Origin: an uncultured Dialister sp.
Lineage (GTDB): Bacteria > Bacillota > Negativicutes > Veillonellales > Dialisteraceae
Length of the DNA stretch: 32,963 bases
Assembly: GCA_900314595.1 (NCBI GenBank)
Contig: OMVW01000019.1
Coordinates: 1-32,963 of the forward strand
Direction of reading: 5' to 3'
Each line of letters begins with the position of its first letter. Within the stretch, counting starts at the first letter, position 1. Below are positions 7,958 to 16,263 of the stretch, piece by piece. The position numbers and the translations under genes were made by a program. The notes below the pieces were generated by a model, which saw nothing but the letters and a program-made list of their open reading frames with translations, made no database searches and was not told the DNA's origin.

Positions 7958-7995
7958 AAAAAGTGCCTGATGATATATTTCATCGGGCACTTTTT
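7958..7995. terminator. Bidirectional terminator inside repeat copy 2
   Basis: AAAAAGTGCCTGATG (7958-7972) pairs with CATCGGGCACTTTTT (7981-7995) with one wobble pair. A-tract and T-tract flank the stem on both strands, so it can serve the plus-strand unit and the minus-strand dehydrogenase. Confidence 0.8.
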
Positions 7996-8145
7996 GATTT
8001 TATAAATGTCAGAGGGGGGGCGGGCCGAAGGCCGGATATATAAGATTGGTTTGCGCAGCTCCATATCCTTCACGAAGAACGAACAACGAATCACGAAGAA
8101 CGATCAGGATGAATGAATAAAAACACAGGGAGCAGATTGAAGAAA

Positions 8146-9090
8146 TCAGTACCCTTTCTTCTTATCTATCTCATTCAGCAGTTTTTCTCCGCGGGCGAAG
8201 GAGACGTAGTTTGTTTCGAGGAGTTTTGTCAGTTTATCCCAGAAGTCGGGGACCATGGAGGCGATGTGAGGGGTCATGATGACATTTTCCATGGACCAGA
8301 AGGGGTGATCGGCAGGAAGTGGTTCCTTGGAGAATACGTCCATGCAGGCGCCTGCAATCGTGCCATCCTGAAGTGCCTCAATGAGGGCCGGTTCATCGAC
8401 TACGGAGGCTCTGGCGATATTGATGAAGAGAGCCGATTTCTTCATCACTTTGAATTTTTCCGCGTCGAAGAATTTCTCCGTTTCCGGTGTGGAGGGAAGG
8501 GCGGCAATGACTACGTCTGCTTTCGGCAGGACTTCCATGATTTCTTCCTGGGTGTACACATGATCTGCAAACATTTCATCAGAGAGGTGTTTCTTTACAG
8601 CCAGGATTTTTGTCTCAAAAACCTTGGCCCGCTGCGCAATGGCCCGTCCGATTCCGCCGAAGCCCACGATGAGGATGGTCTTTCCGAAAAGGGACATGCC
8701 TTTCGGCCGGATCCATTCATGAGCCCCCTGATGACGGACAGCATCGGGGATCCTGCGGTACCAGGAGAGGAGGAGGGCCATGGTGTGCTCGGAAACGGCC
8801 CGGTCATGGACCCCGTGGGAATTGGTGAGGATGATGGGACGCTCCATCATGGAAGGGGTGAGGAGCTTTTCCACTCCGTCGGAAAGGGAATGGACCCAGC
8901 GGATATTGGGCCCCGCCTGGAGGAAGGGCTCTACATTCTGGAAACCCCAGAGGGCCAGGGCATCGGCATCGGCCACATGGGGGAGGGCTTCCTTCGGCGA
9001 TTTGTAAGCTTCCACGATGGACCCCGGAACCGCTTCTTTGAGCGCAGCAATTTTTTCATCGGATAATTTGTTGACCACGACCAGTTTCAT
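8146..9090 (-). CDS. D-2-hydroxyacid dehydrogenase family protein
   Basis: 314 residues, normal for the family that interconverts 2-oxo and D-2-hydroxy acids with NAD(P)H. The Rossmann nucleotide motif GFGGIGRAIAQ lies mid-protein. Catalytic residues follow the usual order: Arg in NIARASVVDE, Glu in VFSKEPLP and His275 in TPHIAS. The substrate (phosphoglycerate, lactate, glyoxylate or other) cannot be assigned; the length and lack of an ACT domain argue against classical SerA. A GAGG site precedes the ATG on the minus strand. An extended -10 TGCTATAAT (minus strand, 9152-9160) with a TTGACT at 9178-9183 is a possible promoter, though the 20-base spacer is long. Confidence 0.88.
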   Translation of the reverse strand: MKLVVVNKLSDEKIAALKEAVPGSIVEAYKSPKEALPHVADADALALWGFQNVEPFLQAGPNIRWVHSLSDGVEKLLTPSMMERPIILTNSHGVHDRAVSEHTMALLLSWYRRIPDAVRHQGAHEWIRPKGMSLFGKTILIVGFGGIGRAIAQRAKVFETKILAVKKHLSDEMFADHVYTQEEIMEVLPKADVVIAALPSTPETEKFFDAEKFKVMKKSALFINIARASVVDEPALIEALQDGTIAGACMDVFSKEPLPADHPFWSMENVIMTPHIASMVPDFWDKLTKLLETNYVSFARGEKLLNEIDKKKGY

Positions 9091-9151
9091 GGGAATGACC
9101 TCTTTTCGTTTGGAAATATTTTTTGTGTCAGACTATATAACTATTTACTAT

Positions 9152-9160
9152 ATTATAGCA
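9152..9160 (-). promoter_or_regulatory. Extended -10 promoter of the hydroxyacid dehydrogenase gene
   Basis: Read on the minus strand, TGCTATAAT is a perfect extended -10 element about 60 bases before the start codon. TTGACT (9178-9183) upstream is too far (20 bases) for an ideal -35. Confidence 0.5.
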
Positions 9161-9298
9161 TTGGAAATAAAGTGAATAGTCAATAACTGTATCGAGGTCA
9201 GGCGGGCGATGAATCGGAAGACCTGCCGGGCCAATCGGGGCAGCTTTTCACCGGATTGGTAAATTGACAACTCTATCCGGAGTGAGAAAATATGAACT

Positions 9299-9358
9299 AT
9301 TATCCATTACCCATTAACCGGCATGGATATGTTATTTCTGATAACTGATAACTTCATT
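9299..9358. repeat. Degenerate heptamer arrays (copy 3, partial)
   Basis: Three units (ATTATCC, ATTACCC, ATTAACC) at 9299-9319 and two perfect CTGATAA units at 9338-9351. Both arrays have the same orientation, unlike the inward-facing arrays of complete copies, and no terminator hairpin lies between them. It is probably a decayed or rearranged member in the 358-base space between the dehydrogenase and deacetylase genes. Confidence 0.55.
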
Positions 9359-9404
9359 CATACAGCTTCCTTTTCATGTCCCAAGTCCATTTATTACGAT
9401 GATA

Positions 9405-9413
9405 TGTTATAAT
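9405..9413 (+). promoter_or_regulatory. Extended -10 promoter of the deacetylase gene
   Basis: TGTTATAAT is a perfect extended -10 element 35 bases before the ATG at 9449. The -35 region is poor. Confidence 0.55.
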
Positions 9414-9448
9414 TGTGGGAGAAAATTTATTCTTTCAAAGGAGCTATT

Positions 9449-10861
9449 ATGGCTGTTAGACGAAAAACGAGTACGCGTACCAGAAGACCCCGCAGAAGGA
9501 AAAGCGGCGGGCACCCGTTTCTGGTGGCTTTTTTCTTTGTATTTCTTATTTTTGCTTCCGCCTATGTGACGGACCGCATGACGAATAAACCCACTGCCGA
9601 AGTGGCGCAGAATGTGACCACCATCCATCATATTTTCAATGACAAGGAAATGCAGGGACTGGTACCGAAGGAAGATACGGGCACTCCGGAAAGCGTGAAG
9701 GAGAAAATAAAGGCAGCCATCGACAAGGTAGTGACTGTCAAAGTGAATGGGGACGAAAAGAGATTGTCTTCTGCTAAAGCGGACGGGACGGAAACGAAAG
9801 TGGCTTCAAAATCCGCTGAAAAGTCCGCTTCCGAAACTCCTGCAGAAACGCGGAAAGAGCAGCCGAAGGAATCTTCTTTTAGCCTTTCTCATGTGATTTC
9901 CAAAGTCACAGGGAAACCGGCTCCCGCACCGGAAGAAAAGCAGGAAACCGTGGTGGCTTCTGCTTCCACGAAAGAAACCCTGACCGAGGACAAATCCACT
10001 GTCACCATCAATAAACCGGTTCCGGCGGAAGAAAAACCGGCGGTTACGAAATCTACTGTTTCCAAACCGGCCGGGGTGAAGAGCGCCCCGAAGGCAGCTG
10101 TGAAATCTTCTTCAAATGAAGGGAAATCCACAGTGACTGTCAATAAGCCGAAGGCAAAGCCGGCACCGGCAGCAGCGCCAAAGGCAAACCAGCCTGCAAA
10201 GGTCATGGGCCGCCTGGCCGTGGTTATCGACGATGCAGGAAGGGATCTGGATTCCCAGCATGTCTATGAAAATATGGGCATTCCGCTGACTCTGGCGGTC
10301 ATGCCGAATCAGGTGCATACGAGAGAAGCTGCACAGTCCTGGGCAGCCCATGGACTGCCTGTCATCATCCATCAGCCTATGGAATCGGTTTCCGGTGTGG
10401 GCATGGAACCAAAGGTCATCCTCACTTCCATGAGCACTACGGAAATGAGGGCTATGCTGAAGAGCTCCTTCTCCCAGGTGCCGGAAGCTGTCGGTATGAA
10501 TAACCATCAGGGGTCGAAAGCAACCATTGACCGGCCTACCATGGACGTAGTGATGAATGAGCTTCATCACAGGAATATGTTCTTCTTCGACAGTCGTACC
10601 AATTCCACCACCGTGGCCGATGCAGCAGCGGCTTCCTATGGCGTGCGGTATGTGAGAAACGACCTCTTTGTGGATAATGAAGCCGATGTGACTTATATTT
10701 CCAATATGATCCGGGAAGGAGCAAACCGGGCTGAAAAGTATGGCACCTATGTGATTATCGGCCACTGCCGGCCGAAGACGGCGGAAGCCTTCCGCCAGAT
10801 GGTTCCGAAACTGAAAGCAGAAGGCATCCAGTTCATTTATGTTTCCTCTCTTACGAAATAA
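9449..10861 (+). CDS. Divergent polysaccharide deacetylase family protein, membrane anchored
   Basis: 470 residues. The N-terminus is very basic (Arg/Lys/Thr-rich, 1-20), followed by one membrane helix (about 23-40), a long Lys/Pro/Ala/Thr-rich linker, and a C-terminal catalytic-like domain (about 253-470). The domain opens GRLAVVIDDAG and contains IHQPME and GMNNHQGSKAT, the hallmarks of the divergent polysaccharide deacetylase family (PF04748). The linker carries a repeated KSTVTINKP / KSTVTVNKP motif. The likely location is the periplasm, tethered to the inner membrane; activity on envelope glycans is inferred from the family. The ATG at 9449 is chosen for AAAGGAG 5 bases upstream. The SDR gene follows after 9 bases. 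Confidence 0.85.
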   Translation: MAVRRKTSTRTRRPRRRKSGGHPFLVAFFFVFLIFASAYVTDRMTNKPTAEVAQNVTTIHHIFNDKEMQGLVPKEDTGTPESVKEKIKAAIDKVVTVKVNGDEKRLSSAKADGTETKVASKSAEKSASETPAETRKEQPKESSFSLSHVISKVTGKPAPAPEEKQETVVASASTKETLTEDKSTVTINKPVPAEEKPAVTKSTVSKPAGVKSAPKAAVKSSSNEGKSTVTVNKPKAKPAPAAAPKANQPAKVMGRLAVVIDDAGRDLDSQHVYENMGIPLTLAVMPNQVHTREAAQSWAAHGLPVIIHQPMESVSGVGMEPKVILTSMSTTEMRAMLKSSFSQVPEAVGMNNHQGSKATIDRPTMDVVMNELHHRNMFFFDSRTNSTTVADAAAASYGVRYVRNDLFVDNEADVTYISNMIREGANRAEKYGTYVIIGHCRPKTAEAFRQMVPKLKAEGIQFIYVSSLTK

Positions 10862-10870
10862 GGAGGGTCT

Positions 10871-11596
10871 ATGATTCAGACGGTCATCATTTCCGGCGGC
10901 ACTTCCGGCATCGGGCTTGCGGCTGCGGAAATCCTTGCCAGGGAGGGCATCCGCCCCATCCTGCTGGGAAGAAATGAAGAGCGGGGGAAGGCGGCGCAGG
11001 AAAAAGTGCCGGGAAGCCTGTATATTCCCTGCGATGTGACAAGCGGTGAAGACTGCAGGCGGGCTGTCAAAGCAGCGGCAGCCATAGGAAATATCAGAGG
11101 TCTCGTCCTGTCGGCCGGCATTTATACCGAGGGCCTTCTGGAAAATACGACAGATGAGGAAATAAAAAAACTTTTCGATGTCAATGTCTTTGGAGCCATA
11201 AACCTTACCCGGGAAACGATCCCTTACCTTCGAAGCGCAAAAGGAAGCATCGTGGCTGTAGCTTCCGACGCAGCCATCCAGGGCAATGTGCAGGCAAGCC
11301 TCTACAGCGCAACCAAGGGAGCCCTGACTGCATTCATCCGCTCTCTTGCCCTTGAACTGGCAGTGGACGGGGTGCGGGCCAATGTGGTGGCTCCGGGCGA
11401 TATCGACACGCCTCTTCTTGAAAAGCAGCTGAAAGAGTTCGGCGGCGATAAAAAGGAAATGGGAGAGTGGTACCCTCTGGACCGCATCGGAAAAGCATCA
11501 GAAGTGGGGGAAGTCATCGCTTTCCTCCTTTCGGAAAAAGCATCTTTCATCACCGGGGCCATCGTGCCGGTGGACGGGGGACTCACAGACTGGTAA
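10871..11596 (+). CDS. Short-chain dehydrogenase/reductase (SDR) family oxidoreductase
   Basis: 241 residues, classical SDR length. The cofactor loop is SGGTSGIG at residues 8-15 (variant of TGxxxGIG). The catalytic set is present: Ser132 (VAVASDAA), Tyr145 and Lys149 in YSATK. The C-terminal ITGAIVPVDGGL matches FabG-like enzymes. NAD(P)H-dependent reduction of a carbonyl is expected; the substrate is unknown, and FabG itself usually sits in a fatty acid cluster, absent here. An AAGGAGG site precedes the ATG. It shares a transcript with the upstream deacetylase gene and ends at a terminator. Confidence 0.88.
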   Translation: MIQTVIISGGTSGIGLAAAEILAREGIRPILLGRNEERGKAAQEKVPGSLYIPCDVTSGEDCRRAVKAAAAIGNIRGLVLSAGIYTEGLLENTTDEEIKKLFDVNVFGAINLTRETIPYLRSAKGSIVAVASDAAIQGNVQASLYSATKGALTAFIRSLALELAVDGVRANVVAPGDIDTPLLEKQLKEFGGDKKEMGEWYPLDRIGKASEVGEVIAFLLSEKASFITGAIVPVDGGLTDW

Positions 11597-11599
11597 TTG

Positions 11600-11630
11600 A
11601 AAGGACCTTCCTTATGGGAGGCCTTTTTCT
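11600..11630 (+). terminator. Intrinsic terminator after the SDR gene
   Basis: AAAGG-A-CCTTCC pairs with GGGAGG-CCTTT (one bulged A, one G-T pair) around a TTAT loop, followed by a T-rich tail. Confidence 0.7.
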
Positions 11631-11814
11631 TTTGCCCGGGCATTCCTCTTCGCATATCGCCAGACAGGAAATTTCAGGAAGTAAAAACTATCCGATTTGT
11701 TTGAATAAATATGTATGGTTTATTTAATGACTTTTAGGTATAATATAATCAAGTGTACTCTTAAGTGTATTCAGGCATTTACAATCCGGGAGGGACCCGG
11801 GTGAGGAGGTTTCT

Positions 11815-13311
11815 ATGAGCGAAGAAAAAGAATTGGAAAAGACTCCGGTTGTTCGTCCGGAAGCAGCCCCTGAAGTAAAAGTCGAGGCTCAGCCGCCGAT
11901 GGAAAAACCTGAGGCCATGCCTCCGGCAGAAAAAGCAGAAGCCATTCCGCCGGTTGAAAAAGAAGAAGCAAAACCGCCGGTAGAAGTTCCGGCAGAAGCG
12001 CCGGCCCCTGAAGAAGCTCCGGTAGAGGAAGCTGCACCGGCTCCGGAAGAAGCGGCAGCTGAAGAAGCGCCGACCGACGTCCATGTGGATGCTCCGGAAG
12101 CAGATATGGAAATCAATATCGTGGACGACCGGGATAAGGAAGCGGAGAGTCTCATCCGCTGGGCTGCAGGACGTGCAGGCGTCATTGTGGCAGCTCCTCT
12201 TCTGGGCACTGTGGCTCTCGTGGCCAATGAAGTGTACATGATCCATAAAATCGGTACCGTTTACGGGGTAGAGCTGAACCAGAAAGCAGTTCTTTCCTTC
12301 ATCGGTTCCCTGGGCGCGACGGTCGTCGGTTCCACCCTGGCTACTCTGATTCCGCTTTCCATCATGCAGATTCCGATCGGTATTTCCGTCACCTACGGCC
12401 TGGGCAAGGCAGCACAGCGCTGGATCAAGGATGGTATGCCGGATGATACGAAACCATACCGGGCAGTCTTTGAAGAAGGACAGGCAGAAGGCCAGAAAGA
12501 AGAGGCAGAACTGGCTGAAAATCCGAAGAAAGATGAACCCCTTGGCGACGAAAAGAAAGATTTCACAAAAGAACTGAAGAAGAACTGGGATGATGTGTAT
12601 CCGGAAAAGGCCCATGCAGCCGTTGAAAAACTGGCTGACCGGCTGACCGAACAGGCAGGCATTCTTGGAGATAAATTCATCGAAGCCCTGAAAAAAGCAG
12701 GCGTTACCGATGAACAGATCGACAAGGCAAAATATACGGCTCTCGGCGCTTCCGAAATTGCCCAGGAAACGGCTGAAAAGACGGCAAAGGACATCCAGGC
12801 CATTGCCCGGGTGAAATCGAGGGAATTCCGCAAGGATGCCATGAAGAAGGCTGATGAAATGCGGGCCCAGGCCAAAGGTCAGATGGATGAATTCCAGAAG
12901 AAGGGCGATGAAATGAAGCATCAGTCCGAAGTTCAGTCCCAGCAGATGAAGCTGAAATCGGAAAAGATGAAAGCCCAGGCCAGAGTCCAGATGCAGGAAG
13001 CAAAGATCAAGGCAAGCAAACTGCAGGCCCAGGCTAAGGAACAGGCCGATCTCGCCCAGGCAAAAGCAAAGGAATACTCCGAAGCTGCCCAGGAAGCAGC
13101 CAATAAATATAAAGAAGCTGCCACCAATGCTGCCAACCAGGCAAAGGAAAGCATTCTTTCCACGGCCAAAGAATACAAGGCAAAAATCGAAGAACGGGCT
13201 GCCCGGAAACAGGCTGAAGCCGAAGCAGCCAAAAAGGAGAGTGCTCCCGTTGAAGCTCCTGCAAAAACTGAAGAAGCTCCTGCTCCCGCTGAAGAAACTA
13301 AGGGAGAATAA
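11815..13311 (+). CDS. Ala/Glu/Lys-rich coiled-coil protein with DUF697-like membrane region
   Basis: 498 residues in three parts. Residues 1-100 are a low-complexity Pro/Glu/Ala region with repeating PPVEK / PPAEK units. Residues about 110-215 contain two hydrophobic stretches around AAPLLGTVALVANEVYMIHK, then YGVELNQKAVLSFIG and IPIGISVTYGLGKAAQRW, a pattern resembling DUF697 of GTPase-associated membrane proteins. The remaining half is a long amphipathic, Ala/Lys/Gln/Glu-rich helix with roughly 11-residue periodicity, like apolipoprotein or LEA-type segments. The function is unknown; membrane association is inferred. GAGGAGG precedes the ATG. Codons of another frame continue to 13450 (see findings). 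Confidence 0.7.
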   Translation: MSEEKELEKTPVVRPEAAPEVKVEAQPPMEKPEAMPPAEKAEAIPPVEKEEAKPPVEVPAEAPAPEEAPVEEAAPAPEEAAAEEAPTDVHVDAPEADMEINIVDDRDKEAESLIRWAAGRAGVIVAAPLLGTVALVANEVYMIHKIGTVYGVELNQKAVLSFIGSLGATVVGSTLATLIPLSIMQIPIGISVTYGLGKAAQRWIKDGMPDDTKPYRAVFEEGQAEGQKEEAELAENPKKDEPLGDEKKDFTKELKKNWDDVYPEKAHAAVEKLADRLTEQAGILGDKFIEALKKAGVTDEQIDKAKYTALGASEIAQETAEKTAKDIQAIARVKSREFRKDAMKKADEMRAQAKGQMDEFQKKGDEMKHQSEVQSQQMKLKSEKMKAQARVQMQEAKIKASKLQAQAKEQADLAQAKAKEYSEAAQEAANKYKEAATNAANQAKESILSTAKEYKAKIEERAARKQAEAEAAKKESAPVEAPAKTEEAPAPAEETKGE

Positions 13312-13453
13312 AACTCCTGCCCCGGATATTTCCGAACTTCACAAGGAAGAAATCGGCGGCGTGAAACGGAGAATCATCTCCCCCTGGGGAAGACGGCGGA
13401 TCCGCCATAAAAGGGCCAATCATCCCTGGGTGAGGGGAAGAAGGATTTAAATG

Positions 13454-13488
13454 AAAAAAGATGGATACCTTCGGGTGTCCATCTTTTT
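13454..13488 (+). terminator. Intrinsic terminator with UUCG tetraloop
   Basis: AAAAAGATGGATACC pairs with GGTGTCCATCTTTTT, closed by a C(UUCG)G tetraloop at 13470-13473. It begins only 3 bases after the TAA at 13448-13450, which ends the alternative reading frame downstream of the coiled-coil gene. Confidence 0.85.
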
Positions 13489-13606
13489 ATTTTCAGGGGA
13501 AAGGGGGAAAAGGAAAAGGGGAGGCGGCGCGCAGCAAAAAACGGGCGCGTCCTTTATATAATATACATTACATATTTCCGGGATAAACATGTACGAAAAC
13601 AGGCAC

Positions 13607-13636
13607 AAAAAAAGACCGCTTCTGCGGTCTTTTTTT
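13607..13636. terminator. Bidirectional terminator of rpmB
   Basis: AAAAAAAGACCGC (13607-13619) and GCGGTCTTTTTTT (13624-13636) form a perfect stem with a 4-base loop. It starts 3 bases beyond the rpmB stop on the minus strand. Confidence 0.9.
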
Positions 13637-13639
13637 GAA

Positions 13640-13831
13640 TTAGATGTCTCTGTTAACTTTATGAGAACGAAGGCAACGAGTGCAGACATTCATTCTCTTG
13701 ACCTGTCCGTCTACCAGTACGCGAACTCTCTGGATGTTCGGCTTCCAGGTTCTCTTAGTTTTCAGATGGGAATGGGATACATTGAATCCCGTAGCGGTGG
13801 ATTTACCGCAGATTTCACAATAGCTAGCCAT
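13640..13831 (-). CDS. rpmB: 50S ribosomal protein L28
   Basis: 63 residues. The sequence is typical of bacterial L28: N-terminal CEICGKS, then NVSHSHLKTKR and RTWKPNIQRV, and CTRCLRSHKV at the end. Two Cys-x-x-Cys pairs (CEIC and CTRC) mark the zinc-binding variant of L28. AGGAGG lies 8 bases before the ATG on the minus strand. The promoter is strong (TTGCTT, 17 bases, TATATT preceded by TGA) and a bidirectional terminator follows directly. It is a single-gene unit divergent from recG. Confidence 0.97.
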   Translation of the reverse strand: MASYCEICGKSTATGFNVSHSHLKTKRTWKPNIQRVRVLVDGQVKRMNVCTRCLRSHKVNRDI

Positions 13832-13871
13832 GTGCTACACCTCCTTGCACTTCCGTAATTGCAACATTCAT

Positions 13872-13900
13872 AATATATCACAATTCATTTTTTTAAGCAA
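13872..13900 (-). promoter_or_regulatory. rpmB promoter
   Basis: Read on the minus strand: TTGCTT (13895-13900), exactly 17 bases, then TATATT (13872-13877) with an extended TGA before it. It lies back to back with the recG promoter, the two -35 boxes being 4 bases apart. Confidence 0.7.
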
Positions 13901-13904
13901 GTGC

Positions 13905-13934
13905 TTTACGTAACTGTTTTTAAAGAATTATAAT
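13905..13934 (+). promoter_or_regulatory. recG promoter
   Basis: TTTACG (13905-13910), an 18-base spacer and TATAAT (13929-13934), giving a leader of about 70 bases before the recG ATG. Confidence 0.6.
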
Positions 13935-14011
13935 AAAAATGGAATATTGCTTATTCCCTGTTTCCATCGTTATCCGCTATAGGCGGGCCATTCCGCGAGA
14001 AAGGATTTCCT

Positions 14012-16072
14012 ATGAGATTAACAGATTCCGTACAATATGTCAAAGGGGTAGGGCCGAAGATGAAAGAAAAACTGGCCCGCCTGGACATCCATACCGTGGA
14101 GGATCTGCTTTCCTTTTATCCCAGGCGGTACCAGGACTGGACGAAAATCACAAAGATGGAAGACCTCTCGCCGGAAGAAGAAGCGGTGGTATACGGGGAA
14201 GTGCTGGATATGAAGAAAATCACTCCCCGCCGGCAGATGACCATACTGAATGTACTTATTACGGACGGTACCGGTACGGTGATGCTCGTTTATTTCAACC
14301 AGCCCTGGAAGGAAGAGGAATTCCGCCGTGAAATGCATGTCCTCGCCTATGGAAAAATCGATTACAATTATGGAAAGCTGCAGATGAGCAATGCGGAGGT
14401 GGAAATCGTATCGCCTGAAGAGCTCCTTACTTTTCAGAAACTGGTGCCCGTGTATCCGCTGACGGAAGGAATCCGTATAGCCCAGATGCGGCGTATGATT
14501 GCGTTTGCCCTGGACCATGTGGAAGGCATGGAGGAAAATATGCCTTCTGCAGTGATCCGTTCCCGCCATCTCATGGGCCGCATGGATGCCATCCGGGCCA
14601 TGCACAATCCAAAGGACTGGAATGAGCAGAAAGAAGCGCGGAGGCGCATTGCATTCGAAGAACTTTTCTTCATGCAGGCAGGCATCCTTCTCCTCAGAAA
14701 GAAAAGGGAAAAGGATGTGCTTTCCATCAAATGCGCTCCTTCCGGCAAACTGGTGAGGAATGTTTTGAAGAATCTGCCTTTTACCTTAACCGACGGACAG
14801 AAGCAGGCTTTTTCCGACATTGAAGATGATATGGAAGGGCTTGTCCCCATGCAGCGCCTCATCCAGGGGGATGTGGGGAGCGGCAAGACCGCCGTGGCGG
14901 CCCTGGCCCTGGCAAAGATTGTGGAAAACGGCTATCAGGGAGCCCTTATGGCGCCTACGGAAGTCCTGGCCGGCCAGCACTATCAGACGTTTCAGGAATT
15001 CTACAAAAATCTTCCCATCCATGTGGCCTATCTTTCGGGAGAAACAAAAAAATCTGAAAGAAATGAAATCCTTCAGGGCCTGAAGGATGGTTCTATCGAT
15101 GTACTCATCGGTACCCATGCGCTGATTGAGGAAGATGTGGTCTTTGCCCATCTGGGACTTGTCATTACCGATGAACAGCACCGGTTCGGCGTGAAACAGA
15201 GAAAGGCGCTGGAAACGAAGGGTGGCTCGCCCCATATCCTCGTTATGACAGCTACGCCTATTCCGAGGACCATGGCTCTTTCCATTTACGGGGACCTCGA
15301 TGTTTCTTCTATCCGGGGCATGCCCCCGGGACGTCATCCTGTGAAGACTTATGCCATTGGAAATAACATGCTTCAGCGGGTCTTCAATTTCATGGGCCGG
15401 GAAATGACGGCAGGCCATCAGGTCTATGTGGTGTGCCCTCTCGTTGAAAAAAGTGAAAAGCAGGACCTGGCTTCTGCCGTGGCGGTCTATGAACAGCTTA
15501 AAAATCAGGTATTTCCCATGTTTGGCGTTGGTCTCGTCCACGGACGTATGAAAAATGCGGAAAAAGACCAGGTGATGAGAGATTTCCACGATGGAAAAAT
15601 CAATCTTCTCGTGGCCACGTCCGTTATTGAAGTCGGAGTGAACGTACCCAATGCGACGATTATGTTCGTATACGGCGCTGACCGGTTCGGCCTCTCCCAG
15701 CTTCACCAGCTCCGGGGCCGCGTGGGCCGGGGCAGCGCCCAGTCCTACTGCATTTTATATACGGATAACAGAAATGAAATCACACAGATCCGCATGAAGC
15801 TCATGTGCGAAATCCAGGATGGATTCCTCCTTTCCGAAAAAGACCTGCTCCTTCGTGGGAGCGGCGAATTCTTCGGCTACCACCAGCATGGCATGCCGGA
15901 CCTTAAAGCGGCCAATATCGTCAAAGATCTGCCCCTTCTGGAAGATGCCAGAAGAGAGGCAAAAAAAGCGGTGGACTCCGGTTTTGATTTCAGCCGCGAT
16001 CTGGCGCACCGGTTCAACGGAAGCTTTTACAGGAAAATCTATGAAAAAGAGCCTCCGGAGGACATGTATTGA
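14012..16072 (+). CDS. recG: ATP-dependent DNA helicase RecG
   Basis: 686 residues, full length. RecG unwinds branched DNA and remodels stalled forks. The N-terminal wedge begins VQYVKGVGPKMKEKL and YPRRYQDWT. Walker A is GDVGSGKT (286-293), the DExH box is DEQH (387-390) followed by RFGVKQR, motif III is MTATPIPRT, and the C-terminal helicase motifs are ATSVIEVGVNVPNA and QLRGRVGRG. AAAGGA precedes the ATG. It is divergent from rpmB and followed by a partial heptamer array and the guaB-like gene. Confidence 0.97.
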   Translation: MRLTDSVQYVKGVGPKMKEKLARLDIHTVEDLLSFYPRRYQDWTKITKMEDLSPEEEAVVYGEVLDMKKITPRRQMTILNVLITDGTGTVMLVYFNQPWKEEEFRREMHVLAYGKIDYNYGKLQMSNAEVEIVSPEELLTFQKLVPVYPLTEGIRIAQMRRMIAFALDHVEGMEENMPSAVIRSRHLMGRMDAIRAMHNPKDWNEQKEARRRIAFEELFFMQAGILLLRKKREKDVLSIKCAPSGKLVRNVLKNLPFTLTDGQKQAFSDIEDDMEGLVPMQRLIQGDVGSGKTAVAALALAKIVENGYQGALMAPTEVLAGQHYQTFQEFYKNLPIHVAYLSGETKKSERNEILQGLKDGSIDVLIGTHALIEEDVVFAHLGLVITDEQHRFGVKQRKALETKGGSPHILVMTATPIPRTMALSIYGDLDVSSIRGMPPGRHPVKTYAIGNNMLQRVFNFMGREMTAGHQVYVVCPLVEKSEKQDLASAVAVYEQLKNQVFPMFGVGLVHGRMKNAEKDQVMRDFHDGKINLLVATSVIEVGVNVPNATIMFVYGADRFGLSQLHQLRGRVGRGSAQSYCILYTDNRNEITQIRMKLMCEIQDGFLLSEKDLLLRGSGEFFGYHQHGMPDLKAANIVKDLPLLEDARREAKKAVDSGFDFSRDLAHRFNGSFYRKIYEKEPPEDMY

Positions 16073-16113
16073 TAAGGATGGTCCGCTTTGGGTTACTTTC
16101 ATACCGCCAGGCG

Positions 16114-16146
16114 CCAACCACCAGGCACTAACCACTAACCACTTTT
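16114..16146 (+). repeat. Solo heptamer array (copy 4, right half only)
   Basis: Units CCAACCA, CCAGGCA, CTAACCA and CTAACCA at 16114-16141, in the orientation of the right-hand arrays of complete copies. No left array follows the recG stop. The preceding GGCGCC at 16110-16115 resembles a hairpin half of other copies. It ends about 40 bases before the promoter region of the guaB-like gene. Confidence 0.6.
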
Positions 16147-16187
16147 GTCTGTTCTTCATATTTGTCCAACTAAAACTGCAAAAGGTA

Positions 16188-16234
16188 TGCTATAATAAAT
16201 AAATTGACAGGTTCTTATTTCCATACTCTATAGA
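16188..16234 (+). promoter_or_regulatory. Promoter region of the guaB-like operon
   Basis: Two candidates are seen. TGCTATAAT (16188-16196) is a perfect extended -10 element. Just downstream, TTGACA (16204-16209) is followed 19 bases later by TATAGA (16229-16234). The first would give a ~60-base leader before the ATG at 16264. Confidence 0.5.
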
Positions 16235-16263
16235 TTTCAGAATTTACAGAAATGGAGGTTGCC

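Larger units (their letters stand above)
7849..8104. repeat. Heptamer-bounded intergenic element, copy 2 (longest)
   Basis: The left array (7849-7890) has six 7-base units of the TCGTGAT / TCGTTGT type. The right array (8070-8104) has five units of the inverse form, TCACGAA, GAACGAA and CAACGAA. Between them lie two terminator hairpins (7894-7919 and 7958-7995) and a right-hand core at 8021-8073 containing GGCC-GAA-GGCC, ATATATAAGATTGGTTT and CCATATCCTTCAC. The same core occurs in copy 8 at 30073-30126. The element begins 46 bases after the CofE-like stop and ends 41 bases from the end of the convergent dehydrogenase gene. Confidence 0.85.

Noticed and set aside
7849..8104. CRISPR array as an explanation for the tandem heptamers
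   Set aside because: The units are 7 bases long, contiguous without spacers and arranged as inverted pairs; no cas gene is present.
8113..9066. Long open frame (317 codons) on the plus strand opposite the hydroxyacid dehydrogenase gene
   Set aside because: It is a shadow of the minus-strand dehydrogenase, which has all family motifs and a ribosome binding site; the antisense frame gives no recognisable protein.
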